Source of the DNA: Pseudomonas sp. GD03858
GTDB lineage: Bacteria; Pseudomonadota; Gammaproteobacteria; Pseudomonadales; Pseudomonadaceae
Length of the DNA: 64,000 nucleotides
Direction of reading: 5' to 3'
Assembly (NCBI RefSeq): GCF_029840925.1
Contig: NZ_JAOCDM010000001.1
Location: 124,001-188,000, forward strand
Below, piece after piece: positions 55,129-64,000 of the stretch (the stretch's first letter is position 1; the number at the start of each line of letters is the position of its first letter). The notes under the pieces were generated by a model, which was not told the origin of the DNA, searched no databases, and saw only the letters and a program-made list of their open reading frames with translations. A program made the translations under genes and the position numbers.

Positions 55129-56739
55129 GTGCTAGGCCTGATGATGAACTTCGACCTGAGTATCACCGCGATCATGCGGCAGGCGCTCATGGTTGCTGCC
55201 GATCGAGAAATCGTCTCGCTGCTCTCCAGTGGCCAGGTACATCGCTACACCTACGCAGATGCGTTCGCTCGCGCAGGTCGCCTGGCCAACGTGCTGGATG
55301 CGCTGGACTGCCCCCCGGATGCGCGGGTCGGCACTCTGGCCTGGAACGACCACCGGCATTTCGAGCTGCATTATGCGATCCCCTGCTCAGGGCGGGTCTG
55401 CCACACCATCAACCCCAAGCTGTTCCCCGAGCAGGTCAGCTACATCATTCGCCATGCCGAAGACGACCTGCTGTTCGTCGACCCGCAGTTCGTGCCGTTG
55501 CTCGAAAGCATCCAGCATGAAATCGGCAGCGTGCGTCGCTATATCGTGCTGTGCGCGCAGGACGCACTGCCCGCCAGTTCGTTGCCCAACCTGCTCAGCT
55601 ACGAAGCGCTGCTGCAGTCGTGCAAGGCAAGCTACGACTGGCCCGAGCTCGACGAGCAGCGCAGCAGTGGGCTGTGCTACACCTCCGGGACCACCGGCAA
55701 CCCCAAGGGCGTGCTGACCAGCCATCGCAGTACCGTGTTGCATGGCATGGCGCAGAACATGGCCGACAATGTCGGGCTGCGGGCACTCGATGTGGTCATG
55801 CCCATGGTGCCGATGTTCCACGTCAATGCCTGGGGCATGCCCTACAACGCGGCGATGGTCGGGGCCAAGCTGGTGCTGCCGGGCCCTTGGGTCGGCGATG
55901 CGGGCACCATGGTGCAGTTGATCAATGACGAACACGTCAGCTTCTCTCTGGCGGTGCCCACGCTCTGGGCCAACATTACCCAGCATCTGGACAACCACGG
56001 CGGGGCCATCCCCTCCTTGCAGCGCGCCGTCAGTGGCGGTGCCGCCTGCCCGCTTTCACTGATCGACGCCATGCACCGCCATGGCGTGGCACTGGAAAAC
56101 GGCTGGGGGATGACCGAGCTCAGCCCAATGGGCAGCTACAACCGGCACCAACCCTGGTATGACGTGTTGCCCGACGAGGCCCGCGCCAGGCAACTACTCA
56201 AGTCAGGCAGGGCCTTGTTCGGCATCGAGATGCGCATCGTCGACGAAGCCCTGCACCCCCTGCCCCACGACGGCCAGGCCTCCGGCTCGCTGCAGGTCCG
56301 CGGCCCCTGGGTGCGCAGCGGCTACTTCGGCGAAGCGCCCTGCGAAGGCTGGTTCGATACCGGCGACGTGGCCACCATCGACCCGCGCGGCTACATGCTG
56401 ATCACCGATCGGATCAAGGACGTCATCAAGTCCGGCGGTGAATGGATCAGCTCGGTGGAAATCGAGAACGCCGTCATGGCCCACCCGCACGTTGCCGAGG
56501 CGGCTGTGATCGCGGTTCCCCATGCGCGCTGGAGCGAGCGCCCGTTGCTGGTCATCGTCCCCAGGCACGCCGAAACCGCCCCCACTCACGCGCAGCTCAT
56601 GGCGTTCCTGGACGGCAAGATTCCGAAATGGTGGATGCCGGACGCCTGCGAGTACCTGGACGAGCTCCCCCATACCGCGACCGGCAAGGTCAGCAAGAAG
56701 ATGCTGCGCGAGCGTTTCGCCAACACCCTGCAGCGCTGA
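55129..56739 (+). CDS. Acyl-CoA synthetase (LvaE-like position)
   Basis: 536 residues from GTG 55129, chosen because AGGAGG lies five bases upstream and family members often start MLGLM. AMP-binding P-loop [13 protein letters not shown] near residue 182, then GWGMTELSP and the [11 protein letters not shown] motif, with the C-terminal Lys in TGKVSK. It activates a carboxylic acid to its CoA thioester with ATP. Start of the right arm; by analogy with LvaE the substrate may be a 4-keto or 4-hydroxy acid. Confidence 0.9.
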   Translation: MLGLMMNFDLSITAIMRQALMVAADREIVSLLSSGQVHRYTYADAFARAGRLANVLDALDCPPDARVGTLAWNDHRHFELHYAIPCSGRVCHTINPKLFPEQVSYIIRHAEDDLLFVDPQFVPLLESIQHEIGSVRRYIVLCAQDALPASSLPNLLSYEALLQSCKASYDWPELDEQRSSGLCYTSGTTGNPKGVLTSHRSTVLHGMAQNMADNVGLRALDVVMPMVPMFHVNAWGMPYNAAMVGAKLVLPGPWVGDAGTMVQLINDEHVSFSLAVPTLWANITQHLDNHGGAIPSLQRAVSGGAACPLSLIDAMHRHGVALENGWGMTELSPMGSYNRHQPWYDVLPDEARARQLLKSGRALFGIEMRIVDEALHPLPHDGQASGSLQVRGPWVRSGYFGEAPCEGWFDTGDVATIDPRGYMLITDRIKDVIKSGGEWISSVEIENAVMAHPHVAEAAVIAVPHARWSERPLLVIVPRHAETAPTHAQLMAFLDGKIPKWWMPDACEYLDELPHTATGKVSKKMLRERFANTLQR

Positions 56740-56826
56740 CAGAAGCACCTCTGGCACATGGTCCCGCTCACGCGTTGCCCAACGCATCAGCGGGCCGATC
56801 CTACAACAAGAACAAGCGGAGCCAGC

Positions 56827-57156
56827 ATGAACATCACGCCCCCCAGCACTACCCAACACGCCCAACGCATCCTGGCCAACCCCAGGTTCAAGGTGCTTGT
56901 CCAGACCCGCTCGAAACTGACATGGCGCCTGAGCCTGGTGGTGCTTTGCGCCTACTTCGCCTTCATGGGCGTCGCCGCCTGTTGGCCTACCCTACTGCAT
57001 GCTCGACTGCACCAAGGCAGCCACCTCAGCGTGGGCATCGCGGTGTCGACGCTGCTCATCCTGAGTGGATGGCTGCTGACCGGCTGGTACGTTCACCGCG
57101 CGAACACGCATTTCGACAGCCTCAGTGCCAGCATCGTCGAGGAGAGCCAGGCATGA
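56827..57156 (+). CDS. DUF485 membrane protein (symporter partner)
   Basis: 109 residues with two helices (about 34-54 and 69-90) and a polar N-terminus with [18 protein letters not shown], the DUF485/YjcH layout. It nearly always sits in front of an ActP-type symporter, as here (overlap with the next start). Function unknown but thought to assist the carrier. Confidence 0.88.
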   Translation: MNITPPSTTQHAQRILANPRFKVLVQTRSKLTWRLSLVVLCAYFAFMGVAACWPTLLHARLHQGSHLSVGIAVSTLLILSGWLLTGWYVHRANTHFDSLSASIVEESQA

Positions 57157-58808
57157 AACGTCTCAGCGCCCTGCTCTGCCTGGCCTGCCTGCAACCTGCC
57201 GTTGCCGCGACGGCCGGCGCTGCACCACCGAGCAGCCTCAACCTGCCGGCCATCGGCATGTTCTTGCTGTTCGTCTGCATCACCTTGCTGATCACCGCGT
57301 GGGCCGCCCGGCGAACCCGCTCCGCCAGCGACTTCTATACAGGCGGTGGAGGCATCGGCGGGCTGCAGAATGGCCTGGCGATCGCCGGCGACTACATGTC
57401 GGCTTCCACCTTGCTCGGCCTGTCCAGCATGGTCTTCGCCAAAGGCTATGACGGCCTCATCTACGTGACCGGGTTCTTCGTCGGCTGGCCAATACTCACC
57501 TTCCTCATGGCCGAGCGCATGCGCAACCTGGGGCGCTACACCTTTGCCGACATCGTCTCCTTCCGGCTCGACCAAAGACGTGTGCGGGTACTGGCCGCCT
57601 GCGGTTCGCTGACGGTGGTGTGCTGCTACCTGCTGTTGCAGATGGTGGGTGCCGGCCAGTTGATCAAACTGCTCTTCGGCCTGAACTACAGCGTCGCGGT
57701 GGTCGTGGTCGGCTTGCTGATGCTGGTGTACGTGATTTTCGGTGGCATGCTCGCCACCACCTGGGTGCAGATCACCAAGGCAATCCTGCTGCTATTGGGC
57801 GGCACGGCACTGATGCTGCTGGCCCTGGCACCCTTCGACTTCAGCCTTGAACGCCTGGCGCAGCGCGCGATTGAAACCCATGCGGCCGGTTGGGCGATCA
57901 TGGGCCCCGGCAGCATGCTGGCCAACCCGGTGAATGTCGCGTCCATGGCCCTGGGCCTGGTGTTCGGCCTGGCGGGCCTGCCACACATCCTGATGCGCTT
58001 CTTCACCGTGCCCAACGCTCGCGAAGCACGAAAGTCGGTGTTCTATGCCTCGGGATTCATCGGCTACTTCTTCCTGGTGGTGGCCGTACTGGGTTTCGCC
58101 GCGATCGTCGTCGTCGGCACCGACCCGAGCTATTTCGTCGATGGCAAACTGGGCGGAGCATTGCTCGGCGGCAACAATATGGTTGCCATGCACCTGGCCA
58201 AGGCCGTTGGCGGCGACCTGTTCCTCGGTTTCCTGTCCGCCGTGGCATTCGCCACCATCCTGGCCGTCGTCGCAGGACTCACGCTGGCCGGCGCCTCCGC
58301 CATCTCCCATGACCTCTACGCCATGATCATCAAGCGCGGCGCTGCCAGCGAGGCCCAGGAAATGCGCGTGTCCCGGGCTGCCGTGGCCGTGCTGAGCGTG
58401 CTGGCCATGGCCCTGGGCATGTTGTTCGAACAGGTCAACATCGCCTTTCTGGTCGGCCTCACATTCGGCATCGCGGCCTCCGCCAACTTCCCGGTGCTGT
58501 TCATGGCCATGTACTGGCAAGACCTGACCACCCGAGGCGCCATCTGCGGCGGCCTGACCGGGCTGGTTTCGGCGCTGGGCCTGGTGATCCTGTCCCCTAC
58601 GGTCTGGGTCACCGTGCTGGAGCACGAACGGGCGCTCTTCCCCTATGACCACCCCGCGCTGTTCTCGATGCCATTGACGTTCCTGGTCATCGTCGTGGTC
58701 TCCAAGCTCGACCGCAGCGCCAGAGCTGTGAAAGACCGAGACGGGTTCCACCATCAGCTGGTCCAGGCGCAGACCGGCCTGGGGACCGCGGGCGCCCACG
58801 ATCACTGA
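57153..58808 (+). CDS. ActP-like sodium:solute symporter (LvaG-like position)
   Basis: 551 residues from the ATG with GGAGAG ahead. A signal-like first segment, then about 13 helices of the SSS family: [84 protein letters not shown]. Close to acetate permease ActP. It imports the carboxylate that the neighbour ligase activates (inference). Confidence 0.9.
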   Translation: MKRLSALLCLACLQPAVAATAGAAPPSSLNLPAIGMFLLFVCITLLITAWAARRTRSASDFYTGGGGIGGLQNGLAIAGDYMSASTLLGLSSMVFAKGYDGLIYVTGFFVGWPILTFLMAERMRNLGRYTFADIVSFRLDQRRVRVLAACGSLTVVCCYLLLQMVGAGQLIKLLFGLNYSVAVVVVGLLMLVYVIFGGMLATTWVQITKAILLLLGGTALMLLALAPFDFSLERLAQRAIETHAAGWAIMGPGSMLANPVNVASMALGLVFGLAGLPHILMRFFTVPNAREARKSVFYASGFIGYFFLVVAVLGFAAIVVVGTDPSYFVDGKLGGALLGGNNMVAMHLAKAVGGDLFLGFLSAVAFATILAVVAGLTLAGASAISHDLYAMIIKRGAASEAQEMRVSRAAVAVLSVLAMALGMLFEQVNIAFLVGLTFGIAASANFPVLFMAMYWQDLTTRGAICGGLTGLVSALGLVILSPTVWVTVLEHERALFPYDHPALFSMPLTFLVIVVVSKLDRSARAVKDRDGFHHQLVQAQTGLGTAGAHDH

Positions 58809-58871
58809 CATGCGGCCGTGTACGCACGCGCGCTGCCTTTCAACAACATCTGTTTCCAAGAGGTAAAGTCC

Positions 58872-60638
58872 ATGCCCGACTACAAGGCGCCCTTGCGCGA
58901 CATGCGCTTCCTGCTCAACGACGTGTTCGATGCGCCAACCCTCTGGCAGGCGCTGCCAGCCCTGGCTGAACGCATTGACAGCACGGTGGCCGACGCGATT
59001 CTCGAGGAGGCGGCAAAACTCACTGCGGGCCTGCTCGCCCCACTCAATCGCCTCGGCGACGAGCAGGGTGCGCAGTGGGAAAACGGCGTGGTGAGGACCC
59101 CTGAGGGTTTTCGTGAAGCCTATGCCACGTACGCCGAAGGCGGCTGGGTGGGGCTGGCCGGCAACCCCGAACACGGTGGCATGGGCATGCCCAAAATGCT
59201 CTCGGTGCAATTCGAGGAAATGGTCTACGCGGCCAATGCCAGCTTTGCCCTATATTCGACGCTGTCCGCAGGCGCCTGCCTGGCCATCGACGCTCACGCC
59301 AGCGAAACACTCAAGGCCAAGTACCTCCCGGCAATGTACGAAGGGCGCTGGGCCGGCTCCATGTGCCTGACCGAGCCCCATGCAGGTAGCGACCTGGGGC
59401 AGATCCGCACCAAGGCAACGGCCAACCCCGACGGCAGCTACGCCATTACCGGCACCAAGATATTCATCACCGGCGGCGAACAGGATCTCACCGAGAACAT
59501 CATCCATCTGGTGTTGGCCAAGCTGCCCGGCGCCCCCGCCGGATCACGCGGCATTTCACTGTTCCTGGTGCCCAAGGTGCTGGTCGACCACGCGGGGCAA
59601 CTCGGTGCGCGCAATGCCGTGGCCTGCGGCTCCATCGAACACAAGATGGGTATCAAGGCCTCGGCCACTTGCGTGATGAATTTCGACGGTGCCACGGGCT
59701 GGCTGGTAGGCGAAGCCGACAAGGGCCTGGCCGCCATGTTCACCATGATGAACTACGAACGCCTGTCCATCGGAGTGCAGGGCATCGGCTGCGCCGCGCA
59801 GTCCTATCAGGCCGCCGTCGACTATGCGCGCGAGCGTCAACAAGGGCGAGCCCCGCAAGGCGCGCAAACGAAGGGCGCCGCCGCCGACGCCATCATTGTC
59901 CACCCTGACGTGCGTCGCATGTTGCTGACCATGAAGGCCTTGACCGAAGGTGGTCGTGCCTTCGCGACCTATCTCGGGCAGTACCTGGACATCGCCAAGT
60001 ACGCTGCCGACGCACAGCAGCGCGCCCGTGCCGAAGCCTTGGTGGCGCTGCTCACGCCCGTCGCCAAGGCATTCTTCACCGATACCGGGCTGGAATCCTG
60101 CCTGCATGGCCAGCAAGTATTCGGCGGCCATGGCTACATTCGCGAGTGGGGTCAGGAACAGCTGGTTCGTGATGTGCGCATCGCGCAGATCTATGAAGGC
60201 ACCAACGGTATCCAGGCGCTGGATCTGATCAGCCGCAAAGTGCTGGCCAACGGCGGTGAGATGTTGTCGTTGTTCGCAGAAGAAGTCCGCGCCTTCGTGG
60301 CGGCAGCCCCGCAGGAAACCTTCAGCCGTCATCTGCTGGAGGCACTGGGGCAACTGGAGGCCCTGTCCTATCATCTGATCGACATCGCCAGGACCAACCC
60401 TTACGAACCAGGCGCCGCGGCCGTCGACTATCTGCATGTCTTCGGTTACACCGCCTACGCCTACATGTGGGCACGCATGGCACGGGCCGCCACCGGAAAG
60501 GAAGACAGTTTCCATCAAGCTAAACTGGCCACCGCCCACTTCTACTTCGACCGCCTGTTACCGCGCATCGAGTCCTTGATAAGTGCTGCTCGCGTGGGAA
60601 GTGCCTGCCTTTACGTGCTGGACGCCGAACAGTTCTGA
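58872..60638 (+). CDS. Large acyl-CoA dehydrogenase with C-terminal domain
   Basis: 588 residues from the ATG with AGAGG upstream. ACAD core: SMCLTEPHAGSDLGQIRT and the catalytic region AQIYEGTNGIQALDLISRKVL, followed by a C-terminal domain of about 150 residues found in the AcdA/FadE-like 600-residue class. Not part of the known lva operon as I recall it; it suggests that a fatty-acid-like side chain is also processed. Last gene of the right arm. Confidence 0.88.
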   Translation: MPDYKAPLRDMRFLLNDVFDAPTLWQALPALAERIDSTVADAILEEAAKLTAGLLAPLNRLGDEQGAQWENGVVRTPEGFREAYATYAEGGWVGLAGNPEHGGMGMPKMLSVQFEEMVYAANASFALYSTLSAGACLAIDAHASETLKAKYLPAMYEGRWAGSMCLTEPHAGSDLGQIRTKATANPDGSYAITGTKIFITGGEQDLTENIIHLVLAKLPGAPAGSRGISLFLVPKVLVDHAGQLGARNAVACGSIEHKMGIKASATCVMNFDGATGWLVGEADKGLAAMFTMMNYERLSIGVQGIGCAAQSYQAAVDYARERQQGRAPQGAQTKGAAADAIIVHPDVRRMLLTMKALTEGGRAFATYLGQYLDIAKYAADAQQRARAEALVALLTPVAKAFFTDTGLESCLHGQQVFGGHGYIREWGQEQLVRDVRIAQIYEGTNGIQALDLISRKVLANGGEMLSLFAEEVRAFVAAAPQETFSRHLLEALGQLEALSYHLIDIARTNPYEPGAAAVDYLHVFGYTAYAYMWARMARAATGKEDSFHQAKLATAHFYFDRLLPRIESLISAARVGSACLYVLDAEQF

Positions 60639-60732
60639 GAGATCGGCGCTGCAGCGCAGCGCCGCCGGGGTCTGGCCTGGAAGGCCGACCCCGACTGGCC
60701 AGGGCCGCGAAAATCCAACGCCATCATCCAAC

Positions 60733-61026
60733 TCAGCACATTCGACGATACTGGGTGACTTGCGCCGGCCCCTGCAGCCATCCGGAAACCTGGACCAACG
60801 CAGCCTCGAGGTGTTCGGATTGCCAATGCAGCGCTTCGGCCTCTTCGTCTTGCCAGACTTCGAAGGATGTCAGCTGCAAGGGATTTTCCAGCGACTGATA
60901 GTAGCCATAGTCCAGACAACCCGGCTCTTGCAGGGTAGCTTCGCTCAAAGTGGTCAACACCTCGAGCACAGATTCGAGCCCTTGGGCTTTGACCAGGAAG
61001 CTGGCGGTGACATACAACGTGGACAT
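60733..61026 (-). CDS. Antibiotic biosynthesis monooxygenase-like protein
   Basis: 97 residues from the ATG at 61026. ABM fold: LYVTASFLVKAQGLESVLEVL, GCLDYGYYQSLENPLQLTSFEVW, then the helix with WQSEHLEA. Small heme- or cofactor-free oxygenase-like or (di)quinone-handling proteins. Ends 94 bases from the end of the convergent acyl-CoA dehydrogenase. Confidence 0.82.
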   Translation of the reverse strand: MSTLYVTASFLVKAQGLESVLEVLTTLSEATLQEPGCLDYGYYQSLENPLQLTSFEVWQDEEAEALHWQSEHLEAALVQVSGWLQGPAQVTQYRRMC

Positions 61027-61113
61027 CGGCGGGTTCTCTGCGTGGAAATACATTGTGTGCCGTAGCCGGGATCAACACGCAGCCAAGCCCCGGCCAACGG
61101 CCGCCATCTGCTG

Positions 61114-62016
61114 CTACTTGAGATAGTTGTGCACGACCTTGCCGGGCGCCAGCATGAAGTTGCCTAGCGTATGGCGCACTGACACGATCTCGCGAACGGG
61201 CAGCGCGGCGATCGGGACCGCCTCGTGATCGAACAGCTCGAGGCTCGCGGCCCCCGTCCAGGCTTCCTTGAGCTCTACCGTCGAATATTCGAACCTTACC
61301 AGTTCGGCAATACGCGCTGTCTTGCCGTCCACATCGGGAATGACTTTGAGAACAACCCCGGGAGTGCGCATGGCCGCCGCCGCTTGCGCCAGGTCGACCT
61401 CCTGGTACTTGTAGGCCATGCTGGCCCTGGCCACCAACGTGCCGTCGTACTCGAGCGTGCCGACATAAGATTCATTGTTTTGCCCAACACGAGGATGGCC
61501 GTATTTCTTGGGCAATCCCCAGACCTCGCGGCCCAGCATGATGGCGGTGACATTCTCGGCCACCATGAGCGGGCGAAAACTGACAGCCTCGTCCCCCAGA
61601 AAACAAGCGATGCTCTGGGCGAACTCGTAGTAGTCGCCGATCCCAGGCGCAACCATCCAAAGGAATGAAAGGCTGACGAGCGGGTCCTTGACCATCAATG
61701 GTTCAGGCACCATTGCCCGCGCGAGCTCGACATCGGTGCGATAAGTTATCGTCAGTGACGGGCGGTCCAGAAACCAACTTGGTGGTTGCGGGTAAGCCGG
61801 CGAAACGACTGGCATCGCATAAGCCTTTTGACGAACGCTTTCAGGCGTCCATGGCGTGTCGGCGGCAGAATTCGGAAGATAGAGCCCGCCCGACGAGCGA
61901 GTGGAGAGCTGCGTGCCATTGAGCGACTGGGCGAGCAAGGGTGACGAAGCGGCCACAAGCCCGATGCCTGCCGTCAGTAAAACCTGCCTACGTGAAAGAT
62001 CAACTGGACAGTTCAT
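61114..62016 (-). CDS. Tat-exported acetoacetate decarboxylase-family protein
   Basis: 300 residues from ATG 62016 with GGAGG ahead. N-terminal twin-arginine signal LSRRQVLLTAGIGLVA and a cleavable AQS region near residue 30. The rest carries the acetoacetate decarboxylase fold (PPSWFLDRPSLTITYRTD, VAENVTAIMLGREVWGLPKKYG). The decarboxylase Lys lies in the GLPKKYG segment, but its use is untested. Periplasmic location is unusual for the family. Confidence 0.8.
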   Translation of the reverse strand: MNCPVDLSRRQVLLTAGIGLVAASSPLLAQSLNGTQLSTRSSGGLYLPNSAADTPWTPESVRQKAYAMPVVSPAYPQPPSWFLDRPSLTITYRTDVELARAMVPEPLMVKDPLVSLSFLWMVAPGIGDYYEFAQSIACFLGDEAVSFRPLMVAENVTAIMLGREVWGLPKKYGHPRVGQNNESYVGTLEYDGTLVARASMAYKYQEVDLAQAAAAMRTPGVVLKVIPDVDGKTARIAELVRFEYSTVELKEAWTGAASLELFDHEAVPIAALPVREIVSVRHTLGNFMLAPGKVVHNYLK

Positions 62017-62113
62017 GACTGTTGCCTCCAAGCGATAGTTTAGAAACAGCGGGTCGTTACAGCGCCAGAGGAATGGCTTCCTCAACTGAGTTGAGTGTTT
62101 TTATTGCGGCCAG

Positions 62114-62536
62114 CTAGCCAAATTGTTTTTTACCCAGGGATTGAAACCACGTGGCGTTATCCCAATAGGCCTTCATCGCCAGAATCAGGCCGTCGTCAGC
62201 AAGGCCAAGAATGAAGACATGAGGCAGCTCGAAGCTGCGCCCCAGGTTTTCAATGCCAAATGCATCCTTCGCCTGAGTACCGCGAATAGTCACTTCGACT
62301 ACAATCGTTTGTGCCTGCTCATCAACATAGCGCGCAGTCACCTGATTATTCAAATCGGGAAATGCATCAATCAGTGCCCCCCATATTTCAAGACCAGCGA
62401 CATGTACCGGTCCCTCCAGGCCAATGGGAACATAATCAATTCGACCCTGTGGAGAGAAACAGGCCAGCATGCCTTGAAGATCATGAGCGTTATAACGCGA
62501 GAAAAAGTGTTTGGCGATGCCTAGGGATGTTTGCAT
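62114..62536 (-). CDS. NTF2/SnoaL-like protein
   Basis: 140 residues with GAGGAG at the start. Cone-shaped alpha+beta fold: FFSRYNAHDLQGMLACFSPQGRIDYVP, then the ALIDAFPDLNNQVTARY and VEVTIRGTQ segments. Such proteins act as cyclases, isomerases or hydratases, or only bind ligands. Neighbours suggest a small oxidised substrate. Confidence 0.8.
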   Translation of the reverse strand: MQTSLGIAKHFFSRYNAHDLQGMLACFSPQGRIDYVPIGLEGPVHVAGLEIWGALIDAFPDLNNQVTARYVDEQAQTIVVEVTIRGTQAKDAFGIENLGRSFELPHVFILGLADDGLILAMKAYWDNATWFQSLGKKQFG

Positions 62537-62629
62537 CTCAATCTCCTCGATTCATCAGCCGACCTATTGGTCAATACCGATTTCAAGCGCCTCCATTTTT
62601 CTACAGCATCCTTGGCTGGTTCAATTAAG

Positions 62630-63400
62630 CTATCGTTCCCATACGTCCGACTGCTCTTTCTTTACCATTTCTTCAGCACTGACTGGTCGAACAGTACGAT
62701 AGCTGGGCTTGTCCTGTTCAATCACCGCAGTGATCGCATTGATCATCTCGGCAGGATCATGCTGACGATTGAGCTCACGCACCGGCCAATGAGCGACAAC
62801 CCTGTCACCCTGGTCCCACCACTGGTCCATGCTCTCCATGCCCGTGTCATTGAAGCCCGTGCGGTACGCACCCGGGTTGACCGTCACTACTTCGACGCCG
62901 TAAGGCATCAGTTCATCGTGCATTGCCGAACAGATGCCTTCGACCGCATGCTTGGAGGCGGCATACGCCCCATCGAAAGGCACTTTGACTAACCCGGCCA
63001 CCGACGACGTCCAGACGATCCGCCCATGGCCGCGCTGGACCATCCCCCGAGCAAAGCCTTGCGCCAACTCAAGGGCGGCAAATACGTTGGTCTCAAAAAC
63101 CGAACGAAACACTGACATTGGTATTTCGATAATGGGACCCGACTCCATGATGCCCGCATTGTTGAACAAGACATCGATTTCGATTGCCAGCGCATGTTTG
63201 CGGTCAATCTCGTTGAGGACATCAAGTTTGATAACCTGCATCTCAATCCCGGCCAACAACGCAGCGTTGCGCAGCTCCCACACCTGCGGCCATATCTGGC
63301 ATCCAGCGATCACCTGGTGCCCACGCTCCGACAGCGCCCAGGCCACGCCTCTTCCAAAACCGGTTGCCGCGCCTGTCACCAGCACTTTTTTACCCATCAT
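62630..63400 (-). CDS. SDR family oxidoreductase
   Basis: 256 residues from the ATG pair near 63400; earlier ATGs fall in the LuxR remnant. TGAATGFGRGVAWAL, NNAGIMESGPIIE, SSVAGL and YAASKHAV are the SDR motifs. Its start overlaps the LuxR ORF end by eleven bases, so the two may have been coupled. Substrate unknown. Confidence 0.85.
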   Translation of the reverse strand: MMGKKVLVTGAATGFGRGVAWALSERGHQVIAGCQIWPQVWELRNAALLAGIEMQVIKLDVLNEIDRKHALAIEIDVLFNNAGIMESGPIIEIPMSVFRSVFETNVFAALELAQGFARGMVQRGHGRIVWTSSVAGLVKVPFDGAYAASKHAVEGICSAMHDELMPYGVEVVTVNPGAYRTGFNDTGMESMDQWWDQGDRVVAHWPVRELNRQHDPAEMINAITAVIEQDKPSYRTVRPVSAEEMVKKEQSDVWER

Positions 63401-63671
63401 ATTGGTCTCGACCATGACCAAGGTCGCCGTTGCGAATAGCGATCTTGATCGCTTGAGCAGTTGTAGCGACACCAACATGGCGCCGCGCCGCACGAAGAGG
63501 GTTCTCCACAGTACGCTCCGACAAGCCCGGCGTCACCGCAATATCAGCATGCCGTGAACCCGCAGCCGTACAAGTCAACACCTCGCGCTCGCGAACGGAA
63601 AGCTGTCGGACACCTCCAGCATGGGGCGTTTCCAGCCATCGGCGAGCGGCATTGAAAGCATCGGTGGCCAA
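63390..63671 (-). pseudogene. LuxR-type HTH remnant
   Basis: About 93 residues, only the C-terminal HTH domain: LSVREREVL, SRHADIAVTPGLSERTVENPL, ATTAQAIKIAIRNGDL. Two usual positions are changed (a Pro after VEN where His is common, and TPG for a hydrophobic-Leu-Gly turn). The frame is open upstream only to a TGA inside the neighbouring gene, with TTG as first possible start. The N-terminal autoinducer-type domain is missing. Confidence 0.55.
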
Positions 63672-63723
63672 TACCAGACGAGCGTCGGGGCTGCTATCTA
63701 CTTGATTGCCACCCGGGCCGGAA

Positions 63724-64000
63724 TCATTGCCCTGCGGCCTCTTTCAACAGTTCAGCCGCCGCCAGCTTGCCTAGAGCGTTACCCGCCAACGGACTGTCGC
63801 CGGTCAGCAATTTACGGTCCTTATGCACCGCTCCAGAAATATCTTTGTTAATTATCTCAAGGCCCAACGCCTCTAGTTTTTCACCAAACTTCCAGGTCAA
63901 GTGACCCGGCATATAGCCAATGTCCGGCGTTTTCGCATCCAGGTCGTCAGGGAACGCACAAATCTTGTACCCGTTGAAAATATAGTTTTCTCGGCCCCCA
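63724..64000 (-). CDS. PfpI/DJ-1-like amidotransferase domain protein, 5' end outside window
   Basis: About 92 C-terminal residues are seen, beginning [16 protein letters not shown] and ending LLKEAAGQ. Contains [18 protein letters not shown] and [20 protein letters not shown], typical of stand-alone type-1 glutamine-amidotransferase-like stress proteins. The nucleophile Cys lies beyond the window edge. Stop overlaps the open frame of the LuxR remnant. Confidence 0.8.
   Translation of the reverse strand, partial: GGRENYIFNGYKICAFPDDLDAKTPDIGYMPGHLTWKFGEKLEALGLEIINKDISGAVHKDRKLLTGDSPLAGNALGKLAAAELLKEAAGQ

Noticed and set aside
57792..59210. 472-residue minus-strand ORF over the symporter and ACAD
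   Set aside because: Antisense shadow with many His/Gln/Gly; no motif.
60645..60663. 7-bp hairpin between the large ACAD and the ABM-like gene
   Set aside because: Short stem without T-run; not strong enough to call a terminator.

Overview
The window reads as a chromosomal segment of a fluorescent Pseudomonas, most likely of the P. putida group. The call rests on the GC-rich coding style, several Pseudomonas-type small families (a Cys-rich metallothionein, a DUF2790 protein, a 45-residue Cys-rich protein next to Ku) and the ligD/ku stress locus. No tRNA, rRNA, CRISPR array or intact mobile element was found. Names rest on motif recognition by eye; no database search was run.

Region by region. 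1-5.4 kb: the end of a thiamine-diphosphate enzyme, then a three-subunit molybdenum hydroxylase (2Fe-2S, FAD and Mo subunits with ATGA overlaps). 5.4-20 kb: many short stress and redox genes, including NUDIX, zinc alcohol dehydrogenase, two SDRs, an antiporter, CinA-like, DUF421, hemerythrin, exonuclease III and a PfpI-like protein. A sensor kinase here is cut by an in-frame amber codon. 20.2-24.5 kb: DUF72, then a ybhP-clsB-ybhN type membrane operon. 24.5-31.9 kb: metallothionein, ligD, a four-gene operon (ACAD-fold, PIG-L, NodS-like methyltransferase, GT2), ku and a small Cys-rich gene. 32-35.6 kb: a four-gene minus-strand operon (lipoprotein, heme-oxygenase-like diiron enzyme, methyltransferase, YbdK-like ligase). 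35.8-43.3 kb: DUF4142, MscS, a 1369-residue CheB-CheR-PAS-kinase-receiver protein, MgtC-like and PRC-barrel proteins. 43.5-45.8 kb: chrB-chrA chromate resistance. 45.8-47.3 kb: a decayed stretch with a broken malate dehydrogenase and dispersed repeats. 47.3-48.5 kb: a DUF2790 protein and a LysR regulator. 48.6-60.6 kb: a catabolic cluster around a PrpR-type sigma-54 activator. 60.7-64 kb: a minus-strand group with an antibiotic-biosynthesis-monooxygenase-like protein, a Tat-type acetoacetate-decarboxylase-like protein, an NTF2-like protein, an SDR, a LuxR remnant and a partial PfpI-like amidotransferase.

The most notable system is the 48.6-60.6 kb cluster. Its gene content (4-hydroxyacyl-CoA kinase-like phosphotransferase, DUF6285, acyl-CoA dehydrogenase, SDR, CoA ligase, DUF485, ActP-like symporter, sigma-54 activator) matches the lva (levulinate / 4-hydroxyacid) pathway of P. 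putida. Here it is split into two divergent arms around the regulator, with an added histidine phosphatase and an added large acyl-CoA dehydrogenase. Each arm has a near-consensus -24/-12 promoter that I can read, and a TGAAA-type inverted repeat upstream. A second candidate is the operon between ligD and ku, whose deacetylase, methyltransferase and glycosyltransferase resemble the toolkit for decorating a glycan or glycolipid.
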